Positions 16,133 to 22,839 of a stretch of DNA of 29,722 nucleotides are shown one piece after another (within the stretch, counting starts at the first letter, position 1; each line of letters begins with the position of its first letter). The stretch is from CAZYVD01 sp964651045. GTDB taxonomy: Bacteria > Zhuqueibacterota > QNDG01 > DSAB01. The notes beneath the pieces are model-generated. The model had not been told where the DNA came from, did not search any database, and saw only the letters and a program-made list of their open reading frames with translations. The position numbers and the translations under genes were made by a program. The stretch spans positions 1 to 29,722 of the forward strand of contig CAZYVD010000030.1 of the NCBI GenBank assembly GCA_964651045.1, read 5' to 3'.

Positions 16133-16926
16133 TGTATTGCAAATTCATAGGTGATACCAAATATGTCCTCATTGCCACAATCGGCCACAACCAGTGCTTT
16201 ATATCTGCCCTTGGGCACATCACTCAAGTCTATTCTCTGCCGTATGGAAGTTCCGGGGTATGTCCGCAACTTTCTCCCATCATACCTGCCAACCATCTTT
16301 CCATTAAAATCGTACAGCTCTACCCAGACAAATGGCCTCAGCAGACGTTCTCCTGTGTTCTCTATATCTACAAGAAATATCCTTTTCCCATCTTCATTGA
16401 TGAGTCGTGATCCGATGAATCTTAAATTCCTCACACCAGAATCCCCCAAATGGGTTATCATCTGCACACCATATCGCATTATTGCCTTTATGCTTATTCC
16501 TTCCTGCTCGGCCTCTGGTTTAATTTCCGGTACCTGTTCTATCATAATAATGCTCCAGTATGTGCCGCGGAGCGTGTCTGACTGAGGAATCGTTATTGTA
16601 TAATTGACAACGAGCTTCTCTTTTGCCGGTACTGTAACATAGGTAGGAGAGTATCTGATCCATGAGGCGTTTGACCGTCTCTTCTTTCCAGGGTCACCAT
16701 ACTCACTGTGGCCATCACAGAAAAACATGTAATCGGTCTGGTAGATCTTTGCGTCTGCAGAAGTTTCACCATTATTCTGAATCGTAATCGTACCCTGAAT
16801 CCTATCACCTGGCTTTACTGTATACTCTTTTGTTAAACTTCCTATTACACTAATGCTTGCTGCAACTCTATCGTATGTAGCCATCGAGACGATGATAAGG
16901 AAAATATAATAGACTTTGCGAATCAT
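16129..16926 (-). CDS. PapD-like periplasmic chaperone, divergent
   Basis: The protein has 265 residues from the ATG at 16926, nine bases after GAGG; a GTG at 16935 directly abuts that site and is less likely. A signal peptide ends near RVAA (residue 23). Two Ig-like halves follow. The first contains WIRYSPTYVTVPAKEKLVVN, then YTITIPQSDTLRGTYWSIIM and IEQVPE. This follows the order of the F1-G1 region of PapD-type chaperones (PP-x-x-L-x-P-x-x-x-Q-x-x-R … LP-x-x-x-E-S-x-x-W-x-x-x-x-x-IP). The second half (about 145-265) is another beta-sandwich ending GITYEFAIQ. The similarity is structural-pattern level only, and a DUF916-like (WxL-partner) protein is the main alternative. The gene starts 17 bp after subunit C and overlaps the stand-alone Ig gene by 4 nt, which places it between subunits and usher-like barrel. 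Confidence 0.8.
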   Translation of the reverse strand: MIRKVYYIFLIIVSMATYDRVAASISVIGSLTKEYTVKPGDRIQGTITIQNNGETSADAKIYQTDYMFFCDGHSEYGDPGKKRRSNASWIRYSPTYVTVPAKEKLVVNYTITIPQSDTLRGTYWSIIMIEQVPEIKPEAEQEGISIKAIMRYGVQMITHLGDSGVRNLRFIGSRLINEDGKRIFLVDIENTGERLLRPFVWVELYDFNGKMVGRYDGRKLRTYPGTSIRQRIDLSDVPKGRYKALVVADCGNEDIFGITYEFAIQ

Positions 16927-16943
16927 TATTATCACCTCACTAT

Positions 16944-17423
16944 TTATAACTCTGTTACTGTATATGTTATTCTCTTTTCATATGTATCGGGCGGAATATT
17001 GACCGATACGCCTCTCAATCTGTACTGCACCTCTATCCCTGTTCTTGCCCTTCTTCCTCTGAAAAAACTCCTGCTCGTTTGTCTGACCTCTTTCCAGTTT
17101 GTTCCTCCTCTTATGTTCCCGCTGCCGCTCCCGTCTGATGTTCTTCGAACCTGGAGAATCATGTCGCTGTGCCATTTTGTAACAACTGTTCCCTCTATAT
17201 CAACTCGCCATCTACTGTTAGTGTTTGTAATATCGACAACGATCTCATCACGTGCACTGCGGTAATTTGCATTCAAATCGCTGCCAGGTCCTCCACTCAG
17301 ATCGGATGAATCGATTATCAAATACCAATCTCCAGTGACACTTATATCTATTGCCCGTGTTCTCGGATCGATGCCAATAAGTATGATTGTACATATAACA
17401 AATATTTTTAATATATCTCTCAT
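16944..17423 (-). CDS. Secreted beta-sandwich subunit-like protein C
   Basis: The protein has 159 residues, beginning with an ATG that overlaps the stop of subunit B by 4 nt (ATGA). A signal peptide (about 1-24, …IDPRTRA) is followed by a small all-beta domain. It is a clear paralogue of subunit B. Shared elements in order are S-x-TG-x-W, SSDL-x-GG-x-GSDLN-x-x-Y-x-SA, WRVD, a GGTN motif, a SFF-x-G-x-RR basic patch, and the final strand VSV-x-(I/V)-P-x-DTY … YTVTEL. The last strand, with alternating hydrophobic residues after DTY, resembles the final strand of fimbrial and spore-coat-U subunits, but no database family is certain. It has more charged residues than B, so it may be a minor or tip component. 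Its chaperone-like neighbour starts 17 bp further on. Confidence 0.83.
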   Translation of the reverse strand: MRDILKIFVICTIILIGIDPRTRAIDISVTGDWYLIIDSSDLSGGPGSDLNANYRSARDEIVVDITNTNSRWRVDIEGTVVTKWHSDMILQVRRTSDGSGSGNIRGGTNWKEVRQTSRSFFRGRRARTGIEVQYRLRGVSVNIPPDTYEKRITYTVTEL

Positions 17424-17929
17424 AGTTCTGTAACAGTATAAATTACAAGCGTTGAATATGTATCAACCGGGACCTGCACAGAAACATTCCTCAGCTCATA
17501 TTGGATTGTAATCCAGAACCTGCGTCTACTTCCGCTGAAAAAACTTGTGGTCGAATTTGTCACCTGCTGGTAGTTAGTTCCTCCTGATATGCTTCCAAAT
17601 CCGAATCCATTTCCCGACCTGTGTACCCACAGTTGAAGTCTGCTGTCCCAGTTTGTATCCTGTTTTTCAACATCTACCCGCCAGTTGTAATTAACAAACC
17701 AGTCCCAAAAGTTGCCATTCACGACCTTATCGATGTTTATTGAAACCTGATTCGTTGCACTCTGATATGTGCTGTTTAGATCGCTTCCTGCTCCCCCCTG
17801 TAAATCTGAAGAACCAATCGTCAGGCTCCAGCTACCTGTCACGGTAATTGTAACCTGTTGAGCCTGATGATTACCGTTAATAAGAATAAACAGAAGAATA
17901 AAAGTAATATGTCTTGTCAGCCGTATCAT
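17420..17929 (-). CDS. Secreted beta-sandwich subunit-like protein B
   Basis: The protein has 169 residues from the ATG at 17929, which yields a compact signal peptide (MIRLTRHITFILLFILINGN, cleavage near HQAQ/Q) but has no Shine-Dalgarno. The alternative GTG at 17965 or TTG at 17971 lies in the loop or arm edge of a hairpin whose 5' arm carries GGAGGAGAAGG. They would add 12-14 residues to the n-region, and the true start cannot be settled here. The mature domain is about 145 residues of beta-strand sequence, Ser/Thr/Asn/Gly-rich, with GGAGSDLN at 45-52, a GGTNYQQV loop, a SRRR patch and a C-terminal VDTYSTLVIYTVTEL. It is paralogous to the next gene and shares its last six residues. A structural role in a surface fibre or coat is inferred from pattern and neighbours. 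Confidence 0.82.
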   Translation of the reverse strand: MIRLTRHITFILLFILINGNHQAQQVTITVTGSWSLTIGSSDLQGGAGSDLNSTYQSATNQVSINIDKVVNGNFWDWFVNYNWRVDVEKQDTNWDSRLQLWVHRSGNGFGFGSISGGTNYQQVTNSTTSFFSGSRRRFWITIQYELRNVSVQVPVDTYSTLVIYTVTEL

Positions 17930-17942
17930 TTTAAAAATTGAG

Positions 17943-17984
17943 ATGGAGGAGAAGGTAAATTTCACAACCAACCTTCTCCTCCAT
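17943..17984 (-). promoter_or_regulatory. Perfect 14-bp hairpin between subunits A and B (attenuator or RBS-masking stem)
   Basis: Arms 17943-17956 and 17971-17984 are perfect inverted repeats (ATGGAGGAGAAGGT) around a 14-nt loop. On the minus strand the hairpin begins 13 nt after the stop of subunit A and is followed by CTCAATTTTT. It could therefore end part of the transcript or protect the 3' end of the subunit A message. Its 5' arm also contains the only good Shine-Dalgarno for subunit B, and its loop holds the GTG start candidate. It could therefore also mask translation. Confidence 0.6.
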
Positions 17985-17997
17985 TCTCATTCTACTA

Positions 17998-18528
17998 TTA
18001 AGCATCATCCGTTAAGGTATAGGTTACTGTGTAGTTAGCACCAGCATTGATTGTAAGCTGAGTAGGATCTGTAACACTGAGAGTGTATGTAACCTGAGCA
18101 CCATCTGTACCACCCGTTCCTGTTGCACAGCTTCCGATACTTGTGATTACACTCTGATCCGTTGTAGAAAGAGTTACTGAACCTGCACTTGTACCTTCTC
18201 CAGAACCAGGGGTTGCCTGGACTGCAAGAGAAAGACCGCTGAGCATCGCAGCATCCAATTTTGCATCGATCGTTCTTGTCTGGCCAGATGCAACTGTCGA
18301 AGTGTACTGCAAATAAGTAGTATTGTCTGTATCACCCTGGGGATCGGCACCTGGTGTACCTGGTGCTGTTACTGTTAAAGTGATTGAAGCAGTTGTCACA
18401 TTGATCTCTGCGATTTCATTGATCACGATTGTAACGGTATGATTGTCTGATCCTGTCTGAGCCATTCCTATTCCAGAAAGACCCAGCAAGAACATTCCTG
18501 CTATAACTACTACTAATAGTTTCTTCAT
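17998..18528 (-). CDS. Secreted beta-rich protein A, probable major subunit
   Basis: The protein has 176 residues from the ATG at 18528, with AAGGAG nine bases ahead. An in-frame GTG at 18576, served by a near-perfect AAAGGAGGTGA, would add 16 residues. The ATG gives the more typical signal peptide (MKKLLVVVIAGMFLLGLSGI, cleavage after GMA). The mature protein is Thr/Ser/Gly/Ala-rich, almost free of Lys and Arg, with two Cys only if the single SIGSCATG region pairs elsewhere (one Cys is visible there). It is predicted all-beta: HTVTIVINEIAEINV, ASITLTVTAPG, ending NYTVTYTLTDDA. The C-terminal strand parallels the YTVTEL ends of B and C. Low charge, high Thr and first place in the operon before a hairpin fit an abundant fibre or coat subunit. 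No named family is recognised. Confidence 0.85.
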   Translation of the reverse strand: MKKLLVVVIAGMFLLGLSGIGMAQTGSDNHTVTIVINEIAEINVTTASITLTVTAPGTPGADPQGDTDNTTYLQYTSTVASGQTRTIDAKLDAAMLSGLSLAVQATPGSGEGTSAGSVTLSTTDQSVITSIGSCATGTGGTDGAQVTYTLSVTDPTQLTINAGANYTVTYTLTDDA

Positions 18529-18583
18529 CTTTCTCATCTCCTTTCTTGTTGATTTGGAAATTAAGTTTTGTCTCACTTAAATC

Positions 18584-18594
18584 TCACCTCCTTT
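18584..18594 (-). promoter_or_regulatory. Near-perfect Shine-Dalgarno ahead of subunit A
   Basis: The minus strand reads AAAGGAGGTGA, complementary to the 16S rRNA 3' end over at least nine bases. It is preceded by a second CAGGAG (18595-18600) and lies ten bases before an in-frame GTG at 18576. A separate AAGGAG (18538-18543) serves the ATG at 18528. Stacked ribosome sites agree with a highly translated first gene. Confidence 0.6.
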
Positions 18595-18651
18595 CTCCTG
18601 TTATTTCTGTATTTAAATTAATTATTCCAATTTTTACCCATACCACCTTGT

Positions 18652-18666
18652 TCAAATTACATGCCA
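18652..18666 (-). promoter_or_regulatory. Candidate sigma-54 promoter for the subunit operon
   Basis: The minus strand reads TTGGCATGTAATTTGAA over and just past this interval. It follows TGGCACG-N4-TTGC except CATG for CACG and TTGA for TTGC. The GG and TG elements have the correct -24/-12 spacing. The mismatch at the -12 C is serious. The transcript would start near 18640, about 110 nt before the ATG. Confidence 0.3.
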
Positions 18667-18813
18667 ACTGTGAATAATGGTTAAAAATGTTTCAAAATCT
18701 TAACAAAAATAAGGAGAGAATTAAGATAAATAATGATATCTGTTAATGAAGAAAATCTGTGCTTACAAAGATGACTCTGATAAAGTTTAAAAATACAGTC
18801 AGAACTTGTTATT

Positions 18814-18846
18814 ATTTAATATATTATATCTATTATTATATTAAAT
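18814..18846. repeat. 10-bp AT-only inverted repeat
   Basis: ATTTAATATA at 18814-18823 and its exact complement TATATTAAAT at 18837-18846 flank a 13-base centre. The repeat is upstream of the subunit operon and could be a binding site for a nucleoid protein or regulator. Base composition makes chance occurrence plausible. Confidence 0.25.
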
Positions 18847-18940
18847 TTGAGAAAGTGGGATATATATCTATTGTTTGAGAATTTATTAGTCTATAAAATT
18901 ATCAAGATTTAAGTTGAAAAAGATATTGCTTGTCTATAAC

Positions 18941-18984
18941 AAAAATCCCTTTCAAAATGAAAAATTAATTCATTTTGAAAGGGA
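18941..18984 (-). terminator. Intrinsic terminator of the ROK-kinase operon
   Basis: A perfect 15-bp stem (18946-18960 with 18970-18984, arm TCCCTTTCAAAATGA) has a 9-nt loop. On the minus strand it is followed directly by TTTTT (18941-18945). It lies 30 bp after the stop codon of the ROK gene. Confidence 0.88.
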
Positions 18985-19013
18985 CAAAGGTTCTATTAAC
19001 CAGAGGAAAAATA

Positions 19014-19901
19014 TTAATCACAAAAACATAGTGCTGCAGCACCCAATACTCCACCTCTATCCCCTAATCTTGATTTTTCGACTCGTAAAATTTCACAGGG
19101 CACTGGATTTATATTTAGCCTTAGCTCGTGATCCATTGTTTTGGAAAAATATTTAAAACCATTGGTTACAGAACCTCCCAATACTATCACTTCAGGATCG
19201 AGTAGATTCACAATAAAAGAAAGGACTCGCCCAAGATCAGATCCAAACTCCTTCCATGTTGCAAGAGCCTCCTCATTTCCTCTGGTGGCCATAAGAAAAA
19301 TCTCTTTTGCACTAACCCTCTCGCCAGTGAGCCTGTAGTATATCTCCTCTGCTCCTCTTCCAGAACAGGTCTCCTCAAATGTCTTCCCCTTATAAGGAGT
19401 CTTCCATATCTCTGCAGCGGTTCCTGTCGCTCCGTGATATATTCTGCCATCCAGTACTATTCCACATCCCATGCCAGTACCGAGTGTCACACCGACAACC
19501 ACCGAGGCGCTGCCCTTTAATCCAAAGAGTGCCTCTCCAAGAGCAAAGCTGTTTCCATCATTGTCGACAAATACATCAGTACCGAATCTTTTTGAAACAC
19601 TGTCTCTCAGTGGATAAAAATTAAGGCTCGGCAGATTGGGTGCATTCAGTATTGTACCGGTTGTCAGGTCAAGGGGTCCTGGCGAGCCAATTCCTATTCC
19701 CGCAAGATCTTCGATCCTTGTACCTGTCTGGAGCAGGACAGTATCTAAGGCCTCAAAAATACGTCCCTCCACAAAAGCTCTATCTCTCTGGGCATCTGTT
19801 GAAAGATCAACAATCTTTCCTACAATCGATCCATCTTCTCTTACAATGGCCGACCTTATTTTTGTTCCTCCTAGATCAACTCCTGCTGCAATCCTCTTCA
19901 A
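19014..19901 (-). CDS. ROK-family sugar kinase or related protein, with altered active-site motif
   Basis: The protein has 295 residues from a TTG start with AGGAG six bases ahead; no ATG fits. The N-terminal phosphate-binding DLGGTK (9-14), the GIGSPGPLD loop (about 70-78), the catalytic Asp region VDNDGN (D115), LGTGMGCG (about 140-147) and LGGSV (about 241) are typical of ROK glucokinases. Two family hallmarks are changed. The sugar-contacting ExGH is EIWK (164-167), and the zinc-binding CxCGxxGCxE is replaced by a short TFEETCSGRGAEE with a single Cys. Some ROK proteins lack the zinc motif, but losing the ExGH His is rarer, so substrate and even kinase activity are uncertain. It has no helix-turn-helix, so it is not a repressor-type ROK. 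It is the last gene of its operon, before the terminator. Confidence 0.85.
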   Translation of the reverse strand: MKRIAAGVDLGGTKIRSAIVREDGSIVGKIVDLSTDAQRDRAFVEGRIFEALDTVLLQTGTRIEDLAGIGIGSPGPLDLTTGTILNAPNLPSLNFYPLRDSVSKRFGTDVFVDNDGNSFALGEALFGLKGSASVVVGVTLGTGMGCGIVLDGRIYHGATGTAAEIWKTPYKGKTFEETCSGRGAEEIYYRLTGERVSAKEIFLMATRGNEEALATWKEFGSDLGRVLSFIVNLLDPEVIVLGGSVTNGFKYFSKTMDHELRLNINPVPCEILRVEKSRLGDRGGVLGAAALCFCD

Positions 19902-19923
19902 AGCTCTCTCCTAGTTTTAATCT

Positions 19924-21333
19924 CTAAATTTTATACAATGATTCTCTTAATCGAGAATCATTCAGAGGATATTTGCCCTCCTCTACTAGCCTGTTTTCAA
20001 CCGCAGCTATTGTTCCAAGCTTTACAAAAGTCTCATATGGAAACTTCTCTGACCTCATTGGGAAAATGGAATTGTTTGTAAGAACTGGGTCACAATCAAT
20101 GTCAAATGGGCTCAGAGAAACCGACTCATCCCAATAATCGGTGCCTGGTATTGGTGAATATGAAGCGAGACTGACTCTTATCCCAAGCCGGAAAATAAAC
20201 TCCATACTCTCTACAACCTCTTGCACCTCCTGGTCAGGAAGTCCCATCAATATATAGGCTCCAATTTCTCTGCGCTCAAATCCTGCCATTAAAAGAAAAT
20301 TCACTGCATCAACCATCTCCTCATTTGTCACTTTAGATCCAATTCTCTTCTGCCGTATCCTGTTTGCAGATTCAAAACTCAGACGGATTGTCTTAAAGCC
20401 ACTCTTCTTCATAAGAATGGCTGTTTCAAAATCGATCTCCCTTGGAGAAATACCATTTGGTGTATGGAAACCGGTGAAAATGTTTCTCCTCATTACCTCC
20501 TTCAGTATTGGGATGAAATGTTCCTCTTTTCTATATAGTAGTGCATCATCATAAAATGCAATATTCTTTACTCCCCTTTTACATGATAGATATTCTATTT
20601 GATCTGCAACCCTTTCCGGAGCAGTTTGCCTGTAGCGGCCGCAAAGAATTCTCGAAGCACAAAATGGGCATCTATTAGGACATCCTCTTGATGTAAGAAT
20701 CGCTGCAGATTCCATCTCATGATAGAGGTCATATAAAGGAGGAGGAAAATCATTTAAGTCTGAATATTTATCAATATTCGATCTGTGTCCTGTTATCTCG
20801 TCTGCTATTCGAAGGGCTGCTATCTCGCCTTCTCCTCTAACAACAACATCTGCACCACTAACCCTCTCTGCATGTTCAGTCATAAGAGTGGCATATATTC
20901 CTCCAAGAACAATAGGTATGTTCCCATAAACATCTCTAAGCAAAGAAATCATATCCACAACACCCTGATACCAGTAGGTCATACCAGAGGTAACAAATAT
21001 CAAATCTGGCAAAAGGGTTTTATTCAATTGATCTTTTATGATCCGGATTGGAAGCCCATAGCGGCCGTAGTGTCGTGGCACATCTTTTAAGACTTCTGGC
21101 TTGGAGATAATCTCCTTGTAAAACCTTCCAGTACCATCTCGCCGTACTTTGTCTTTATTATTTCTACATTGTACTGCGCTGCGGTTCAAACAATCGACCA
21201 GATCTACCTCATATCCATTTTCTCTTAATATACTGCCAATATAGAGAAGCCCCAGAGGTTTTATCCAGAAGTCATATGCTGCAAAATCAACAATCCATGG
21301 ATTGACAAGCAGTATCCTTGGACTATTCTGCAA
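19924..21333 (-). CDS. B12-binding-domain radical SAM protein
   Basis: The protein has 469 residues from a TTG start (LQNSPRILLVNPW, read as Met). The N-terminal Rossmann-like cobalamin-binding domain spans about 5-190: ILLVNPW, LGLLYIGSILRENGYEVDLVD, VLGGIYATLMTEHAE and VVVRGEGE. A radical SAM core at about 208-430 has the cluster motif C218-PNR-C222-PF-C225. Members modify lipids, cofactors or natural products, and the DxHxxG axial-ligand motif is not seen in the B12 domain. The substrate cannot be predicted. The gene starts 6 bp after the stop of the EF-Tu-domain-like gene and ends 22 bp before the ROK start, so these form one operon. Confidence 0.9.
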   Translation of the reverse strand: MQNSPRILLVNPWIVDFAAYDFWIKPLGLLYIGSILRENGYEVDLVDCLNRSAVQCRNNKDKVRRDGTGRFYKEIISKPEVLKDVPRHYGRYGLPIRIIKDQLNKTLLPDLIFVTSGMTYWYQGVVDMISLLRDVYGNIPIVLGGIYATLMTEHAERVSGADVVVRGEGEIAALRIADEITGHRSNIDKYSDLNDFPPPLYDLYHEMESAAILTSRGCPNRCPFCASRILCGRYRQTAPERVADQIEYLSCKRGVKNIAFYDDALLYRKEEHFIPILKEVMRRNIFTGFHTPNGISPREIDFETAILMKKSGFKTIRLSFESANRIRQKRIGSKVTNEEMVDAVNFLLMAGFERREIGAYILMGLPDQEVQEVVESMEFIFRLGIRVSLASYSPIPGTDYWDESVSLSPFDIDCDPVLTNNSIFPMRSEKFPYETFVKLGTIAAVENRLVEEGKYPLNDSRLRESLYKI

Positions 21334-21339
21334 ACCCGA

Positions 21340-21609
21340 TCATCCCTGCGAAATAACTTTGTAAACCTTGTCGTGTTTGCGAACACGGTCATTAACCTTT
21401 ATTCCCACCTCATCACCAACCTTGGCCTCTTTCACATCCTGATGATTGATCTGCATTGAACTCACTTCCTGTACAAAGTCTGTTGTATGACCCTTGAAAT
21501 GCAGAACATCACCGACCCTTATGGTATCATTTGTAACCTTTAGTGCAACGACCCCGACATGTGCAAAAAAATCCTCTACCCTTGCAACTTCAATTTCTCT
21601 CTCCTCCAT
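21340..21609 (-). CDS. Stand-alone EF-Tu domain-2-like beta-barrel protein
   Basis: The protein has 89 residues from the ATG at 21609, with AAGGAGG five bases ahead; a GTG at 21615 overlaps that site. The sequence matches the translation-factor domain 2 fold: VARVEDFFAHVGVVALKV, then IRVGDVLHFKG, VSSMQINHQDVKEAKVGDEV and GIKV. There is no G domain, so it is not a GTPase. Family members annotated 'translation elongation factor-like' often sit beside U32 peptidases, which act in RNA or cofactor hydroxylation. Here its partner is instead a radical SAM protein. Its role is unknown; a small RNA- or protein-binding adaptor is a reasonable inference. Confidence 0.85.
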   Translation of the reverse strand: MEEREIEVARVEDFFAHVGVVALKVTNDTIRVGDVLHFKGHTTDFVQEVSSMQINHQDVKEAKVGDEVGIKVNDRVRKHDKVYKVISQG

Positions 21610-21621
21610 AGACACCTCCTT

Positions 21622-22122
21622 CTATTTTAAAGGCGTACTCCTCTCAATCTGAATGTCTCCGTAGCTCTCATATTCTTTGCCAGTATAAGTTGTTGCCTTT
21701 ATATATACTCTATATATACCATTTTCTAAATAACTGCCACTGGCATCTTTTAAATCCCAGATATATTGATGATTGCCGCCCGATTGATAGGAACTCAGCA
21801 GAATCACTTCCAATTTATCCGGCTTGCTGTAAACTTCGATTTCAACCTTCATATTCGTAGCAAGATAGTATACAAAAGTGATCTGGTCAGAGCATGGGTT
21901 TGGAAATGGTGGACTTACGCCAAGAAGATCTGTGGGAAGCATAGAATCGATACGCGGCTGCCAGTCTGTTGTATCATCTTCAATGATATTACCAGCTGTA
22001 TCTGTCCTGCAAATTCCTTCATAGTAAGGCCCCTTGGGTTCTGTACTCTTCTTACAGTCAGAACCAACACAAAGGAAAAAGATCAAAAGTAAACTCACAA
22101 ATGTTAAAATTTTTGAAAACAT
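21622..22122 (-). CDS. Probable exported lipoprotein with FlgD/T9SS-like Ig domain
   Basis: The protein has 166 residues; its ATG has GGAGG five bases ahead. A hydrophobic N-terminus (MFSKILTFVSLLLIFFLCVG) ends in SDCKKSTEPKG. The CKKSTEP tail is common after lipobox cysteines in FCB-type genomes. The residues before the Cys (VGSD) do not make a canonical lipobox, and C17 is an alternative, so lipidation is uncertain. The rest (about 65-160) resembles the FlgD-Ig or type IX sorting-domain pattern: SPPFPNPCSDQITFVYYL, VEIEVYSKPDK, GGNHQYIWDLKDASGSYLEN and GIYRVYIKA. It is first in the operon with the EF-like, radical SAM and ROK genes, and a candidate promoter precedes it. Confidence 0.8.
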   Translation of the reverse strand: MFSKILTFVSLLLIFFLCVGSDCKKSTEPKGPYYEGICRTDTAGNIIEDDTTDWQPRIDSMLPTDLLGVSPPFPNPCSDQITFVYYLATNMKVEIEVYSKPDKLEVILLSSYQSGGNHQYIWDLKDASGSYLENGIYRVYIKATTYTGKEYESYGDIQIERSTPLK

Positions 22123-22230
22123 TTAAACCTCCATAAATTTTAAGAATAGATTATGTTGTGTTATCATAATAGAATTTACCATCTATAAATAATGATAAAT
22201 ATTTTCCTTGTCGTATTTGAAGATCTTTTC

Positions 22231-22259
22231 ATAATAGTTGGTTTCTCAAAAATGCTCAA
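22231..22259 (-). promoter_or_regulatory. Candidate sigma-70 promoter for the lipoprotein operon
   Basis: On the minus strand TTGAGC (22254-22259) is followed after 17 bases by TATTAT (22231-22236). The -35 matches four and the -10 five of six positions. The start near 22224 gives a leader of about 100 nt. It lies in the 181-bp gap after the AT-rich two-gene cassette. Confidence 0.4.
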
Positions 22260-22303
22260 CATATGTAAACTGGTACGTTATGGTTCTTATCATTTATCGC
22301 TAT

Positions 22304-22837
22304 TCATATTATATTGCACTTATACTTCTTAATAAAGTATCTAAACGACTTATTTTTCTTTTTTGCTATTTCAATAGAAAATATTTTCAGAATCTCTAAC
22401 AAAAAATCTATTCTGGAATCAAACTTTTTTGGAATTAAACTATCAAATTGCTCTTTTGTAATTTTATCTGTACAGTAAAAATTACGAATCTTAAATTTCT
22501 TATATTCGGCAACGCCCATTCCTGCAAGATACCAACTCTCTATTTCCTTGATAATTACAATTATTCTATCAGCATCAATATTTTTTAAATTATTTTGTAT
22601 TTCATTTTTTTTAATAGTTATACATGGAGAATTGTTGATGTCTGTCACATAAATATAGTCTGCATCCATTGCTTTAATACTTTTAATAAAATTATCAACT
22701 TTCTCTTTTTTTAGATTTGCATAACATTTTATTTCTACAAAATCATACCTTTTTTTTAATTTAGGTTCTAATATACTCTGAAAGAACCTTTTATCATCAA
22801 TACCTTCAACCCATATGAATAATCTTCTATAACTCAA
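22304..22837 (-). CDS. Small TOPRIM-like protein, partner of the AAA ATPase
   Basis: The protein has 177 residues from a TTG start with GAGG seven bases ahead, only 2 nt after the stop of the ATPase gene. The pattern FIWVEGIDDKRFF (Glu11), then YIYVTDINNS (Asp66) and IIVIIKEIESWYLAG (Glu98/Glu100), follows the acidic-residue layout of TOPRIM-related DUF4276, DUF4435 and DUF3226 proteins. The C-terminus is Lys-rich. The expected DxD is D-I-N here, so catalytic competence is open. Pairs of AAA_21-type ATPase and TOPRIM-like nuclease occur in phage-defence modules (PARIS AriA/AriB, OLD-like systems). This pair is shorter than AriB and is not claimed to be PARIS. Base composition is very AT-rich: 12 G/C in the 60 bases at 22321-22380. 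Confidence 0.8.
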   Translation of the reverse strand: MSYRRLFIWVEGIDDKRFFQSILEPKLKKRYDFVEIKCYANLKKEKVDNFIKSIKAMDADYIYVTDINNSPCITIKKNEIQNNLKNIDADRIIVIIKEIESWYLAGMGVAEYKKFKIRNFYCTDKITKEQFDSLIPKKFDSRIDFLLEILKIFSIEIAKKKNKSFRYFIKKYKCNII

Positions 22838-22839
22838 GA

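Larger units (their letters stand above)
18577..19013. other. 437-bp regulatory region upstream of the subunit operon
   Basis: No gene is seen. The region holds, from high to low coordinate, the terminator of the ROK operon, a 10-bp AT-only dyad at 18814-18846, a sigma-54-like box at 18652-18666 and the strong ribosome site at 18584-18594. No good sigma-70 pair was found on the minus strand. Confidence 0.6.
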
